Shown: in pieces, positions 23,500-36,414 of the stretch
Numbering within the stretch: the stretch's first letter is position 1
How the letters are laid out: each line of letters begins with the position of its first letter
Assembly (NCBI GenBank): GCA_026874595.1
Contig: CM049312.1
Coordinates: 72,014,929 to 72,078,928 of the forward strand
Direction of reading: 5' to 3'
DNA from: Sipunculus nudus
Lineage: Eukaryota; Annelida; Sipuncula; Golfingiida; Sipunculidae
Length of the DNA stretch: 64,000 nucleotides
Notes under the pieces: model-generated
What the model was told of the DNA's origin: nothing
The model's database searches: none
Seen by the model: the letters and a program-made list of their open reading frames with translations, nothing else
Program-made: the position numbers and the translations under genes

Positions 23500-25257
23500 A
23501 ATTGATTGGAATGAATAGCTTTTATTCATGTTTTCATACACCATGTCAAGTGTTGTTTACATCTAGCCCACCTAGTAGTACAGCCTTCACTTGCATTATG
23601 TAACCCACCCCAGGCAGCTTACCTTGGCCCAGCTTGGCCACTACTAGCAGGCTTCCCCTCTGCCCTGCACTCATCCCCCCCCCCAGCTGGCGCATAAACT
23701 AGATGAATGTTATAATTTTTCTGTATTTTATTTTATTCTTGGACATGCTACATTTTAGATTTTGTATTGAACCACCAGGGTTACAATGATTAAAGTGTAC
23801 ATTTAATTGTGTCCACAAAGTGGTGTATTGCTATGAAAGTGTGGATGTTCATGAGATAAGTAATTCCTTACTTCAGAGGAGTAAAAACTTCACCAGGTGT
23901 GAAATTGACTATTAATTCCAGTAATTAATTAAAACTGGGATAGTAATTAGCACAATGATATTGTTTGTCCCTCATTCAACCAAAAGTGTGTATACTTTAT
24001 TTGAAAAGATGTTTTATTTTATCAAATTTACTTTTATTTTATTTTGGTGAATAAAATTAAGCATGTCCTGAAAACTCCAATGTGCAAAACTTTTTAATAG
24101 TGATTCAAGGAATATTCTTGTAGATGCCATGTTGTGGCATTATTTTCTTTTAAAATCAGTTTAAACATTTGTAATTAAAAATAATAAAATATATGTGTAT
24201 GCTTAATATGACCCAATGTTTTTTACTCTGTATATATTATGATTGCAACTTTTGCAACAATTCTAATATTTTAACTTATATTTTCAGGTTTTTTAATTAA
24301 AAATTTATAAACCTGTAAATAAAAAAATGATTCAGATAAAAACTTCTTAATGGAAAAAGTGGATCTGCTTTAAAAAATAGGATTATATATAAACTTAAAT
24401 GCATTATTCTCTTGAAAGTGAAATAAAGGTATTAGTCCATTCTGTCCACTTGCCTGTCCATCTGTAAATTTTCACATGCAACACAGTATCTCAAAACTTT
24501 TACTGTTTTTCTTCATGACAGTCTTGTCAGAGTATTAGTTTGCAATCATATATTTAGAACTTTACTCTAACCAAGTAGGAGGGCCCCTTTCCTCTTAGCT
24601 TTTCATATTCTTATATAAATGAAAAACATTACAATAGAATATTTCTACATCCACCTTCATGCTGCCCTCACTTTTCCCTTCTCCGAACCCCATCCCAAAG
24701 TCAGCCTCAGTAAGCAAGAACAAGATGAATCAGATATATTCATACTTTAATATTTTGTATAACTATTCGTCCATAGGTACCTATGTACATGCCAAAAATT
24801 ATGTCAATATTGTGTAATATGTAGACATAGTGGGCATCACAATAATGTACCTTGTCAAGACTAAAGAGATATTGTGTCATACAGTCACATATTCATAAAT
24901 CACTTCATCAGCATAGTTAATCATAACATCATATCTGTCAAATTGAACGCTTGCAGACTACCATACACTTTAGATCCTTCAACAAATAGCCTTATCATCA
25001 TTCTACTACTGCTTATTACTGCCGTCATTGCATTCATATTTGCTCAAATATATCACAATTTTCAACCCCTCCTAAATAAATAAAAAATAAACCACTTTAT
25101 TTGACTCTATTAATCCATCAGTCAGGTAATTTCATTTATCATTTACTCACATATTAAATTACATTCCTTTATAATAGCCCAACATGTACATGATATTCAT
25201 AAGCTTAATCGACTCGATATAGTATCACAGTGGAGAAACATTTATAGTCCAATCACG
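23500..25257. other. Intergenic AT-rich stretch
   Basis: No gene was recognised. It contains a poly-C run near 23675 and a short family R fragment near 24770-24860. Confidence 0.4.
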
Positions 25258-25302
25258 ATCAGCTGAGCGCCGTGACCAATGGGTCCCTTGTTTTTATATT
25301 TG
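25258..25302 (+). repeat. Solo end motif of repeat S
   Basis: ATCAGCTGAGCGCCGTGACC then AATGGGTCCCTTGTTTTTA. It is the same terminal phrase as at 13462-13497, 14030-14055 and 48660-48697, here without the S body. Confidence 0.5.
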
Positions 25303-25466
25303 GAGGCAACCAAAAGGCAACCCACAGGTTAATATATAAGAGACAAAACAATGGATCATGGATAAGTATTCTGCTTAAGCTATCATTAATGTTTGTATCC
25401 CCTATATCTAAATTCAATTCAAACTGCTTTAAATTCATTCTAGATCCCATAAAGTGTATATTTTTG

Positions 25467-26608
25467 TATCCGCCAAAACAAAGCTATGCGGATACTATGT
25501 TTGAGACCGGGTTCCACCGCTGCCGCTGCGTTCGTTTCCAGAATAGAACTCCGAGACCACTGGACAGATTTTTCCTAAACTTTACACAATTATAGGGTCA
25601 CATGTTAACTGGTGCCAAAATATTTTGCGTTGTCCTCTGACCTTTCCTCCAGTGTGTCCATCTTATCGTCTGTTTTGACACATTAACCCACATATCGTCG
25701 GACTTGTTTGACCAATCAAGAAAAAAATTTCACACAAATGTAGCCCTTGGATAGCTTTATAACATACATAAAAAATGGTGGTGCCACCTGCAACCATTTT
25801 TGCACAGTATCCATCTGTTCATCTGCCTTGGGATAAAATCACTCATATCTCTTAAGTGAATGGACTTATCCATCTAAAATTTTGCATGTATATACATCTT
25901 GGATAGCTTTATTGATTTTGTGGCAGGTGGCGCCTCCTACTTTCCCATTCAGGCTGCAGACATCCAAGCTTAAATCTCAGGACTGGTTTGACATATCCTC
26001 CTGATATTTTGCATGTGTTAAGATCTCACATAACTCTTTACCATAGGCAAAACTGGTGGCGCCACCTGCAACCATTCCCACACAGGGTCCGTCTGTTTGT
26101 CTGCCGTGGGATAAAATCATATCTCGGCATGTATATAAATCTTGGATAGCTTTCTTGATCTTGTGGCAGGTGGCACCACCTACTATCCCGTTCAGGCTGC
26201 AGACATCTAAGCTTATATATCGGGACTGGTTTGACAGATCCTCTTGAAAGTTTGCATGTGTATAGATTTCACATAGCTCTTTATCATATGCAAAACTGAT
26301 GACGCCACCTGCAACCATTTTTGCACAGCGTCCATCTGTCTGTCTGCCGTGGGATAAAATCACTCATATCTAGGCAGTTGTTTGACTTATCTGCCTAAAA
26401 TCTTGCAATTGTATACAACTTGGATAACTCTCCGGATTCTGTGGCAGGTGGCGCCACCTACATACACATTTCAGCTGCAGACATCCATGCTAATATGCAA
26501 CACACATATCTCTATTTCCCCTTGCCACTCAATCCATGCCTCACTTCACCCGTCCCACTCTGGTTTCGGCGGATACACGTAGTCGCATGTCGACTACCCG
26601 TATTCTAG
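25467..26608 (+). mobile_element. Helentron-like tandem-repeat element, copy A
   Basis: Starts TATCCGCCAAAACAAAG with a self-complementary 5' end (GTATCCGC...GCGGATAC). The core is diverged units of about 140 bp, each with a GGTGGCGCCACC-type palindrome. The end is subterminal GGCGGATAC (26568-26576), a GTAGTCG/CGACTAC hairpin and a final CTAG followed by TTTT. The subterminal inverted repeat, tandem core and 3' hairpin near a CTRR end match the DINE-1/Helentron and bivalve 'pearl' layout. No protein is encoded; open frames in the core are artefacts. Confidence 0.75.
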
Positions 26609-27899
26609 TTTTAAACCTAGTTACTCTGATCTTTCGGATGGTATGCATATTTTTATCATTTTCACATGATTTTGTAACATTTAAAAAAATATTTATTTAA
26701 AAGGTACACTGTTTAAAAAAATAAATATTTTTTTTTTTAATTTCATTTTTAAGCTAGATAGAAACATGATAGCGGAAAAATATTAGAAGTTTTTGAGATA
26801 TTGTCATTTAGATTAATATTAGTACATTTAAAACATGATTATTGTTATTTGGGGCTTAAAATAGCGAAGGCCTACCTTTAAAAATTTTATTCTTCTAAAT
26901 GTTAAAAAATCATGTAAAAAAGTAGTGAAAATTTAAAAATAAAAATGTGCCATCAGAAAGATTACTGTACCAGGTTTAGAATAATGTACACTTTATGGGA
27001 TTTAATATGAATTTAAAGCATTTTTTTAATTGAATTTAGATATAGGGAATTCAAACGATGATACCGTAAATACATGTAGCTCCCCTTTGCATGTGTGATG
27101 TGTGAAGTGGCGTGTTTCCACCTCCAGTTATGCAATGGGACGTGGTTATCCAAAAAGAATGATATGTTTGTCTGATCTATAATGAAACACCGGGCTACTA
27201 AAAGGTGCCCATTCACACACATATGAAAAAAAAAGTTCTTATAACGCCTACATGAAAGATGTATGAACTTGTTTGTCAACATCATGTTTGTAAATACAAC
27301 AATGTTGACAAACGGGGAAAACGTAACCCAAGGTGGTGGGTTGCATATATGCAGAGGTAGAAAGGTCACTTGTTGCAAAACGCAATTTGCAAAGCTCTGG
27401 TTTATATGACATGCTGCAAGATGCCCTTGTCGAGTTTGTTTTATATTGGCGGACCCCCACATATTATAAACGCGTTGAAATAAAACAAGCAGCCTGTGTG
27501 TGATGATATCCACATGCACGTTTTCTGGCCTATTTTTGTTAAAGCTCCAAGGGATTACCTTTAGTTTAATACGGTCAGATAGGTGATTGAGCCCCTTTGA
27601 CATCGGATTATGGTACTTAATTTATTTCTTCATATCTCAAAATATAATCGTTATGCAGGCCTTAGGTGCTTACTACTTTTCTCATTCATACAGGTTTGCT
27701 TTCTCATGTAAAGGCAGTGAACCTTTATGGACATGCATGATATTGCTGCTTGAGTATACCTTGTCGTTTGGGATTTTAATACCAAAAACTGGGTGACAAA
27801 AAAAGGCCCCAACACATCCTCGGCATTTTTCCCCGACTCATAGCTGGTGAACAGAGACCACCTTTCTAAACAGGGAGCAGCGTCTGTTGTAATGCAGGA
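26609..27899. other. Unassigned stretch with a 196-codon minus-strand frame
   Basis: The minus-strand frame 27013-27603 runs 196 codons without a stop, the longest in the window. It has no recognised family motif, signal peptide or clear exon structure, and its composition (many His, Asn and aromatic residues) does not look like a typical domain. It may be chance or the relic of a mobile-element gene. Confidence 0.2.
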
Positions 27900-28515
27900 A
27901 TTTTACCTGCAATTAAAATGAGAAACTGTCATATGTATACGGTATCCTATTTTTTAATAAGGGTTAATAAGTCTCCCAGCGATCTTGCCAGCTTCCTATT
28001 GTATTTTTTTCTAGATCGTTAGAATTCTCAGTGGTGCCGTTATCAATTAAAACGTTATACCATATTCGAGAAATGGTCTCACGTTAGATTTGTAAATAAT
28101 GAACTTCTTTTGAGGCAATATTTTAAGTGTTGTAACAATCCTAATCTTTTACGAGCTATCAATATAACGTATATGAGACGACCAAGAGAGTTGAGGTGTT
28201 AAAATTAATCCTAGGTGTTTATGGGATGTAGCTTGGGATAAAGGCATACCGTTCAAAAATAGCGTCGGATACACGGGCGTGGGTGACATCAGAGAAAATA
28301 TCATACTAACAGCTTTCACAGTATTGAACGTTATCCGACATTTTTTTTAATAACCTTCAAGGGTTTTGATGTAATTTTGAAGACGCTGTGACGCGCTAAT
28401 CCGAGAATCTACAGGCATATATCATCAGAAAACAGGAAAATTTCAAAATCAATTTTGTCATTTATATCATTTATGTAAACTAGGAATAAGAGGGGGCCTA
28501 AAATAGAACCTAAAT
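27900..28515 (-). pseudogene. Degenerate LINE reverse transcriptase fragment
   Basis: On the minus strand, GSILGPLLFLVYINDI then FLFSDDI (the FADD-box equivalent) is readable from 28510 down to about 28415. A frame change later, TLFLNGMPLSQATSHKHLG and LILTPQLSWSSHI appear at about 28265-28165, then EAGKIAGRLI near 27990. These are the palm and post-palm blocks of a jockey/CR1-type non-LTR retrotransposon. Several stops and frameshifts interrupt it, and the endonuclease and 5' part are absent. Confidence 0.85.
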
Positions 28516-28615
28516 ATTTCATATCACTCTTTATATATTGGCTTGGTGAATATTAATCATATTATTATCCGCCTTATATTGACGTGTTTTGGTCCCGAGT
28601 TAGCCGCAAGGCCAT

Positions 28616-28648
28616 GGCCCCGGGACCACTCACGGGAAACCCGGGGCC
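28616..28648. repeat. GC-rich hairpin
   Basis: A 9-bp perfect stem, GGCCCCGGG (28616-28624) and CCCGGGGCC (28640-28648), in an AT-rich context. The phrase GGTCCCGAG recurs nearby at 28591, 28891 and 29040. Confidence 0.5.
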
Positions 28649-29035
28649 GACTTAAACGACATTTACATTTACAAGGGGAATCTATCTAATTTTTTTCTTT
28701 TGTTGTCATTTATGATTAATATTCAACAAATCAATATATAAGGAGTGATATATAATATTTAGGTTAACTTTAAATTTTCAACGTCATCGGTAGAAAGACA
28801 AACTTTTCAATCATATTAATATCGAATAATAGAAAGGCGTAATCATGTATAAAATGGCTTTTAAAGACACCGCATTTTGGTCCAGAATTGGTCCCGAGCT
28901 GGTCCCGGGTTTAAGTGTGTCCCGATTATTTTGAATTTTAAACTATTTTACTTTGTTACCTATCCCATCTATCTTTGTATACTAAGTAGGTAGACAGGGT
29001 AAATTTAAGTTATAGAAGTGTAGATGTTATATTTA

Positions 29036-29960
29036 CTACGGTCCCGAGGCAGCGGAAATCCTGCGCTTCTGTAGAAGCTACTGATTTTCCCGCTGCCTAG
29101 TTTGACCGTTAATGATATACACTTAGACACCAGGTGGGGTATCTGTCTGCTGGAAAAAAATAATGCGAGTATGATGTGACTAGCAGCCAAACAATTGCCT
29201 GCTAACAAACACTCGATAGGCATCATGGCTCCTCCCAGAGCTGCGCTTTAAGCGCCGTTTGATGACAGTTTTATGGTTACTCTTGGTAAAGAACAGTCGA
29301 ATTTTAATATGCTCCTTCTGCGTTCTCGCATCATCGACCTATTCGATTATGACATTTCGACTATGTTAGCGTAGCCATGTATCCGTTGTCAGCAAAATTG
29401 AGACCAGCCAGCGAGGTGAGCACGGAGCCTATGTTGTTACATTTCGTTTGAATTACAGCTCACCGGCCGGGCATCCTGTGAGCACAAGGACCTGTGCAAA
29501 TCACGTGTCAGGCCATTCTCTCTGAGCCTGCTGCCTTTTCAAACCTTTGCCGGGGCGAGGGGCTGTCACTCAAAACGAAATGAACAACATTGGCTCCGTG
29601 TATTCCTCAACTGGTTGTTAAACCGTTTAGCTAGCAACACGTCCTGATAATTATGTAGATTCCTTGTCGCATCAGTTGTGTTTCGCATATCGGGCATTGT
29701 TTACACGCAGTCAAGAGGACCACAAATATTTATGGAATCAATTGGTGGTCTAGCTCATACACAGAGGCCTCTTCAACCCCTTAATTAGTCATGTTACCAT
29801 TTCAGCCAGTCATAGAGGTCGTGTCTTCCAGCACAGGGTCCCATCTGATTGAACCAAAATACAGTGCTCCCCTCTGGTGTAGCGATTGAGGTTACGAGGT
29901 CAAAACAAATAGCGCTTTGGTATAGGTAGTAGGCCTATAGGTAAAAGCTCTGTCAATTGA

Positions 29961-29962
<2 letters not shown>
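29036..29962 (+). repeat. Interspersed repeat E, copy 1
   Basis: Starts ACGGTCCCGAGGCAGCGGAA and folds back at once (AGGCAGCGG...CCGCTGCCT, 29046-29100, with CTTCTGTAGAAG near the tip). The inverted sequence at 47450-48150 matches along its length, including CATTTCGTTTTGAGTGACAG in opposite orientation and a distal block around ACAGTGCTC.CCTCTGGTGT. A segment near 29630-29800 is missing from the other copy. No coding capacity was seen. Confidence 0.7.

Positions 29963-30023
<61 letters not shown>
29963..30023. repeat. (TA)n microsatellite
   Basis: About 60 bp of TA dinucleotides at the distal end of repeat E. Confidence 0.95.
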
Positions 30024-30026
<3 letters not shown>

Positions 30027-30369
30027 CATGTCTTTGTGTGATGTGATTACAACTATGGCTACAATAAGAGGCGATCTGTTAGTGAGTTCTACTCATATAG
30101 GATTCTCCTCTGATTGATAACAACAGCACATATTACTATAATCACACAGTCATTCATCGTTAATAACATATCTCACAAATATATAACACAAAGGAGACAT
30201 ATTTGTAATAATAAAAGTAGAAGAAATCTAGATCTAGACTTATCTTTAAGTAATTAATAGCTAGATAATGAAAACCCAACAAAACACTTGTAACAACTCT
30301 CAATTGTATAGTGGGACATTAAAAAGTGCGGGTAATATTAGAATCTAGGTGACTGATATATAACAATAT

Positions 30370-32110
30370 TAACTTTTTCGAATATCAACAGCTGCGGTAT
30401 TTGCAGTTCGTTCAAAGTGGTGATATACTTAACATTGCCACCAAGGAGTCTGATGCAGATGATTCCGTCGTGTGCCCAAGTATCCTTGATTCTCTGTTGT
30501 GTTTTGAGAACTACTGCCTGGGAAGTGACTTCAGCTCACAATTTAGTGAGATCCTCTGTCATAAAGATTTTTTGTTGGCCTGGCATGTCGCGGAGTAGTT
30601 TTCTTGAGGCTAATACCTTGCGTTGGGTTTGGAAATTTAATTGGTTAATTTGATTAGAACTAGACGGGGGTTTGTTGCGGTGGATGCAGGTCGGCCGACT
30701 CTATAAATTCGGCAAAAATCCTGGAGTGACTATGTAGAATCTGTCCTACGTGTTCGATATCCACTACAGACAGTACGGTTACTATAACTACTAAAAATAA
30801 GGGATAGGACAGTAGATAGAAAATAAATGGATCCATGATGAATGTCATCAGGTCATAGGTGTCAAAGGTAGAAATCAGTTGATGTGTTAAGGATCACCAC
30901 TGGACAGGTAGTAGCGTATAGGACAGATTCTTTAGTTGGGCCAAAATGCCAACCTTGTAAAGAGACTTGAGCTTGTCTCGCAGAATGTCTCGAGCTTTGC
31001 TATTCACACTTTGTGAGGATGTCAGCGCTGCAGTGTCTCTCGATCTCCTCTTCGACTCCTCTCTATCTTCTGGATTCTCCATGCGGATACGATGGCGGTC
31101 TCTCACGACTCCGTGCTTCGCTTGGTGGCATCACGTCTGTTTGCTCATTCGAAATTACGCTTTAGTCTTGACTACAACAACCTGTAGCTCCTCGATAAAA
31201 CAGAAACATATCTTCAGTCAGTCAGTCAGACATTGTCATCGCTTGCTTCTTGGGAACCAGATATTCTAATGGAGTTTCTTTTTACAGTACTATTTGAGGT
31301 TTTCGTGCTTATTGGACAGTTTATTAAACTCTGAAGCAGTCTCTGCACAGGTTTGTTTGGATTCAGTGTTCACCAACCAGATATTTGCAAAGTCTTGCTT
31401 AAGAAGTGCTATTCCCTGACCCTGCGAAGTTATCTGCTGATTTTCTTCCTCTATTTCAATTAAGTTCGGTAGTGAACTGTTATTCAATCATTGTCATAAA
31501 TTTCGCCATGAAGCCGATCAATAAGGGGGCATTTTGGTCAAGGTCATTGAGAGCAGATCTCACACTTTTAGAAAAGCGCTCAAAAGACTCCATCGTATGT
31601 TCAATGTCCTGGTTGCTTTTATTGCCAATTTGTTTTGGGGTACATGGAAAGGTTGAACTATCTGAGAGCAGAAGACGTGTTTGCGTGTAATACATTTCAG
31701 CCTATATGATAACATAAATATTTGTTATCTGTTTTATATATATATATCGGGAGGGTATGGGAGGGACTATCCACTTCCCACATTGAAATCATTTTTAAAT
31801 ATGCAATGTAAAGAGGAAAGTTTGAGGGACTTTCCGCCAAAAAAAAATAAGGATTTTTTGTTGCTCAGAATCTGTTCACTTAAATGTCTTCGCATACTGT
31901 GTTCAAACTGTAAAGGGATTCAATATTTAATATTTATCTCTATTCAAACTTAGGATATTAAATTAGTCACCTCCATGTGGAAGGTGATTTCTTCGTGCAG
32001 AATTTTCTGTTGTAAGTACGCTTTCTAGCATTTAATTTAGCTGATCGACGCTGAGCAGATGCAATTTCTCGGTATCTCTTCGCCACAGCTGAAAGAAATT
32101 ACTGTCTTGG
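30370..32110 (-). pseudogene. Cluster of decayed coding fragments, family unknown
   Basis: Several minus-strand pieces look protein-like. One after a TTTCTTTCAG acceptor-like site reads VAKRYREIASAQRRSAKLNA (about 32093-31973). Another contains HTMESFERFSKSVRSALNDL (31695-31480) and continues after a one-frame change into an acidic, coiled-coil-like IEIEEENQQITSQGQG piece (31487-31290). A charged piece RIRMENPEDREESKRRSRD lies at 31106-30894, a hydrophobic helix FIFYLLSYPLFLVVIVTVLS at about 30820, and DTWAHDGIICIRLLGG at about 30450. On the + strand, 30392-30598 is also open. A broken mobile-element ORF or an old pseudogene is possible; neither the family nor the real exons can be named. Confidence 0.3.
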
Positions 32111-33352
32111 AAGGTTTGAAGTTTATCTTCAAGATCCTGGTCACAGGCGCTTGATACAATGTCAACAAACAATTAGACTGGGCGACAATTAGAGGGAAAT
32201 AGGGCTCCGGCCTACACCGGCCTTTCTATCAGATTATCACTAACTAGCTGATAAACCCGGTATACCGGGCTTTTACCGCGGTTTGGGGGATATATTTACT
32301 GAGATATTGAATGTTGGCTCATTTTTTTATTATAAAAGTTAAAAGAAAATATAGATTTTAAATGGGATACTCTCTGAATACGATATGTACAAATAATGTT
32401 TTTCTGTTATTTTTTGGCACTGTGCTCGTTGCAAAAATCATATCCCGGTATGTTTACCTTAATTGAAGACCTGGTCAGTGATGGTTTACATTGCGAACCG
32501 GAATGAGACGCGGAGGCATACAGTGTTTCGTTGATATTTGACTGGTTTCTATCGTTGAACGTATAAAGAATAGGTTGATGTGAGGAACACATGAAAGATT
32601 AATTAAATGTACGTTGCAAGGAAACTGTTCCTGAAGAAGGAAACAAAAATATGCATACATCGTAATTAGCAGAAGCGGACCCAGCGGGACTCCATGCAGT
32701 GGGTCCGTATCCCATTTTCAGCCACCGCAACCTTTTTATTCATCGTATCAGACAAATTTTGAGACCTGAAACCCCCGAAACCACCCCAGTCCTGTTCCTG
32801 AAATTGGGACCTTGAATTAGGTTTTGTCATTAATCCTCCTGGATTGAACTCTTCATTCCAGAAAGCAAGAAACATGTGTTTTTCTCTTTTACTGACCACG
32901 CACTTGGGTCAAATCCCTCATTGAAAGCAAACGTTATTCATATGAACAATAGTCGTTAGTGTTAGAGGTTGAGTGACCACGACGGACGCATTCCGGTGAT
33001 TGCCGAAGGCAGTTCGGCTGTGCTCGGTAAAAAACTCGGAAAAATCCCTCAAAATAATATGTATATTAAACATTATTTATTTTCATATCACCTATGTCAC
33101 TGCGGGGATAATAACCTTTAAAATGATGTATTCCACAATATTGTACACAACGCGGTTTTAGAGAACATTGCGAGCAAATGTGAACTGAATTCCTTTTATA
33201 AGTATTAGATTAAACTCGTTTACCCTTGCTTTCACGCCTTAAATAAACAATCTAGTCCCAACAAAACACGAAATTTCAATCTGTTTCACTTCTACAACTG
33301 ATCCCGTCTACCTACTACCAACGTATAGACACACGCACACACACAAACACAC

Positions 33353-33355
<3 letters not shown>
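32111..33355. other. Intergenic stretch with a diverged TIR element
   Basis: No gene was recognised. A phrase CTAGCTGATAAACCCGGTAT (32242-32261) resembles the terminal region of some dispersed repeats. A diverged GCGGATCC-family copy lies at 32670-32850. Confidence 0.4.
32670..32850. mobile_element. GCGGATCC-family TIR element, copy 3 (diverged)
   Basis: Starts CAGAAGCGGACCCAGCGGG and keeps the order of family blocks (CATTTTCAGCC, ACAAATTTTGAGACCTGAAA, TTAATCCTCCTGGATTGAAC) with many changes. The right terminus is not recognisable. Confidence 0.5.

Positions 33356-33423
<68 letters not shown>
33356..33423. repeat. (TA)n microsatellite
   Basis: About 68 bp of TA dinucleotides, preceded by an ACACAC tract, directly abutting the hAT-type MITE at 33424. 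Confidence 0.95.
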
Positions 33424-33426
<3 letters not shown>

Positions 33427-33811
33427 TGGCGTCATTTATCTTCAAGGGTGGGGGGATGATTCGCAGGTTGGGGAGATGACTCGCAAGGGTTGGGGAGGGG
33501 GGGGGGGGATGACAGGCGTGGAGGGTAGCAAAAGTTGGGATTAAACAGACATGTTTATACATACATATATAGCCTATATATATATATATATATTTTCTTG
33601 TCTGTGTCACACATGTCAAATATATATGAAATTAAGTATAAGGTTTTAAAAAATAAGGTAAATGTTAATTCTAAACCATTTAGATATAAATATTTCATAG
33701 TAAACTCATAAATGGAACCAAAGTCTAAAATAATTTGAAATAGAAAAATATTATTCTCTGAATAGTGGGGGGGGGGGTTGATTACATTCATATACCCCCC
33801 TTTATTGACGC
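33424..33811 (-). mobile_element. hAT-type MITE (GGCGTCAA family), copy 1
   Basis: Starts CAGTGGCGTCATTTATCTTC and ends TTATTGACGC. The interior matches the reverse complement of 36033-36414 (G-runs near both ends, AGTCTAAAAT/ATTTTAGACT-like middle, ATTCTCTGAATAGTGGGG block). The right terminus is slightly truncated. No protein. Confidence 0.7.
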
Positions 33812-33813
33812 TT

Positions 33814-33819
<6 letters not shown>

Positions 33820-33859
<40 letters not shown>

Positions 33860-36030
33860 TAATTGGTACTAGGTTAGTCGTACTTGGTTCGTGACCAACT
33901 CCATATAGCAAAGAGGACCCGTATACGTGTGGATCACGCCGCCTTAAATTGACAAAGTTAAATTTTTATTGGTAGGCCGAAAAGAATATAGCCTATCTTA
34001 AGATTAGGCAAAGAAAATATATTCATATAATGTTATCATATTGAGATATAGTATTTATTATGAAATAAAAAAAAAGAAGATGGTTATAATTGCATGGTTA
34101 CGATTTAGGATCAAGAACGTACGTGCCTTTTAATGTTATGTACGTTAAGGTCAACGTTTGACATTTATAGATCAATAGTGCTGAAGGTCTTAATTACTCC
34201 AGTAAACTAAGATACAAAATTAATCATATATAAAGTGACGGTGATTCAAATTCTATAGGGCGAAAAAAATATAATGAATTTGTAAATGTGGATGTATTTT
34301 GATTTTTTGGTTCTTGCTTATTTATCTAAATAGAACAGTAAGGCCACTGCTAGACTATCAAGTAACAAATATCATAAAGATTAAGGTCATATACTCCATG
34401 GTAATATATAAATGGGGGTATTAATTATATATTAGACCATTTCCTTGTAAAAGCAGACATATCAGATCAGATTAGTTGTACTTTTTGTAAAAAAAAATAA
34501 ATAAAGAAACATCATATCATGTTTTTCTTGATTTGTGGAGAAGGGGGGCATTTTGGTCTGAGAGTTTCAATATACATATGAATATTTAAAGAGAAAAAAA
34601 TAATTTTAATTGAATAACAGCACATAAATTGTTAGACAAAATTATACTTTTAATTAAATATTTTATAAATACTACAAAATGAAAAAAAAACAGTTTAAAG
34701 TTAACTATTAACGGTGCCTTACGCTTTATTAATAGATTTATGTGTTGAAAAAGAAAGAAGTATAGCTATATCAAAAGGAAAGTTACTGTATATAAACTCT
34801 GTGGGGGTAAGTTAAAAGAGTATTATCAGAGAAACAAATTAAATTTTACTGCATGATTGTAGATCTTTTGAATTGTCTGTTTTGTAAAACATGTGATACA
34901 ATGTTTCCGTAATTTCAATAAAGTGATGTTATGTAATATTTGCATGTCATGAACGTACCACTGTTTGTACTTTACTGTTAAACTGTTTTGTTGTGAATAA
35001 AAAAAATAATATATTCACTCGTATAACCATATGTTACCTGCTGCATAACTTTTTATTAAAAATATAGGCCCTATACAGACACTCGGTTCTTTGTGTTTCT
35101 TTATCATACTTTATCATGACATTAATATGTGGCATTGATTTATATGTAAACAAATCCGAAAACCAAAGTTGCAAACATATTCATCGCCCTATCAACATCA
35201 TCAATGATTCTGCATTTCATAATATGTATAATGTAATACATAAAATCAAGGGAATGTTTATGCATTTTTTATGCTCTGCTGTCGATTTTACCGTTTAAAT
35301 TGTTAAAAATCATTGTTGAATTAACAGTAGCCATGCGTATAAAGTCACAAAACTTCACTGCGAGACGTAGTTACGCGATTTAGGCGTTTGCGAAATGAGT
35401 CAATTCTGTTTATATGAATAGTAAGCTCGCGTGCACGCTTTTATGAACTAACGGACGTCCCTAATTATAATACTTGCTATATGACGGAGGACATATTGTT
35501 TTGAATATTTAATTGATTTGTTAAATACCTTATTTCTGAGGTTTAATTATTATTTCAGAACTTTTCCCAAGAAGTACCGCGTTTCCGAGTTTTTCCGAGA
35601 TTTCTCCACCTTTTACTTGTACCGATTTTCGGTACTATACATACATATTCGATCTTTCACGGTGCGGGTATATAGTGGTTTTATGTATTTTTGGATGTGG
35701 TTTTCTAGGAATATTATGACCAAACAAAATGTTACACAGGGAACTAGTCCATTGTGTCTCGTGAAGTACATGCATACCGGATGCTTTGGGGAGTGACTGC
35801 TAGGCCTATAATAGCGTCATATCGACCCTCTGGCATTACGGGCACCAGAATAGGCTTGCCAGCCCAGTATTGGATTGCCTACTGAGTCGGGTTGTCACGG
35901 CTAAGCCTATAATATTAAGATAACATTTTAATATTCAGTCCCAGGAATTTGTTTTTGACTTGCAATTCCTAACATAAAATTAATAACCTATATAAATACA
36001 TAAAAATTACACGGAACGTATTTAACTATG
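33820..36030. other. Intergenic AT-rich stretch
   Basis: A (TA)n tract lies at 33820-33855. No gene or known element was recognised in the remaining 2.1 kb. Confidence 0.4.
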
Positions 36031-36032
36031 CC

Positions 36033-36414
36033 CAGGGGCGTCAATATAGGGGGGGGGGGGATGGGGGTATATATACCCCCCACTTTTTGGCAAGGGGGGG
36101 ATGGTCAATGTAATCATCCCCCCCCCCCACTTTTCAGAGAATAATATTAGAATATTGCAAATGAAATATATTAATAATAGAATTAAAGACTTTGGATCTA
36201 TTTACTAAAAAATGTTATAACTAAACCTTGCTTAGAATTAAAAAAATAACTTATTTTCAAACATAACATTATGATTATTTGAAATGTGATTAAGTATATG
36301 TAATCATATATGTATATATAGTTGAATATGTCACTCGCAGACGCTGGAAAAGTTATTTATATATAAAAACAAAGTCATCCCCCCCCCACCCTGGAAGAAA
36401 AATTGACGCCACTG
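36033..36414 (+). mobile_element. hAT-type MITE (GGCGTCAA family), copy 2 with 8-bp TSD
   Basis: A 382-bp element with termini CAGGGGCGTCAAT and ATTGACGCCACTG, flanked by the perfect 8-bp direct repeat ACTATGCC (36025-36032 and 36415-36422). CAG..CTG termini with an 8-bp target duplication are diagnostic of the hAT superfamily. No coding capacity. Confidence 0.9.

Noticed and set aside
25977-26363. 128-codon minus-strand frame with repeated DGRCAKMVAGG-like peptides
   Set aside because: It runs through the tandem core of Helentron-like copy A. The same peptides recur in copies B and D in register with the DNA repeat, so it is a by-product of the repeat.
33308-33619. Minus-strand frame rich in Tyr-Ile repeats
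   Set aside because: It is a translation of a (TA)n microsatellite plus poly-C tracts.
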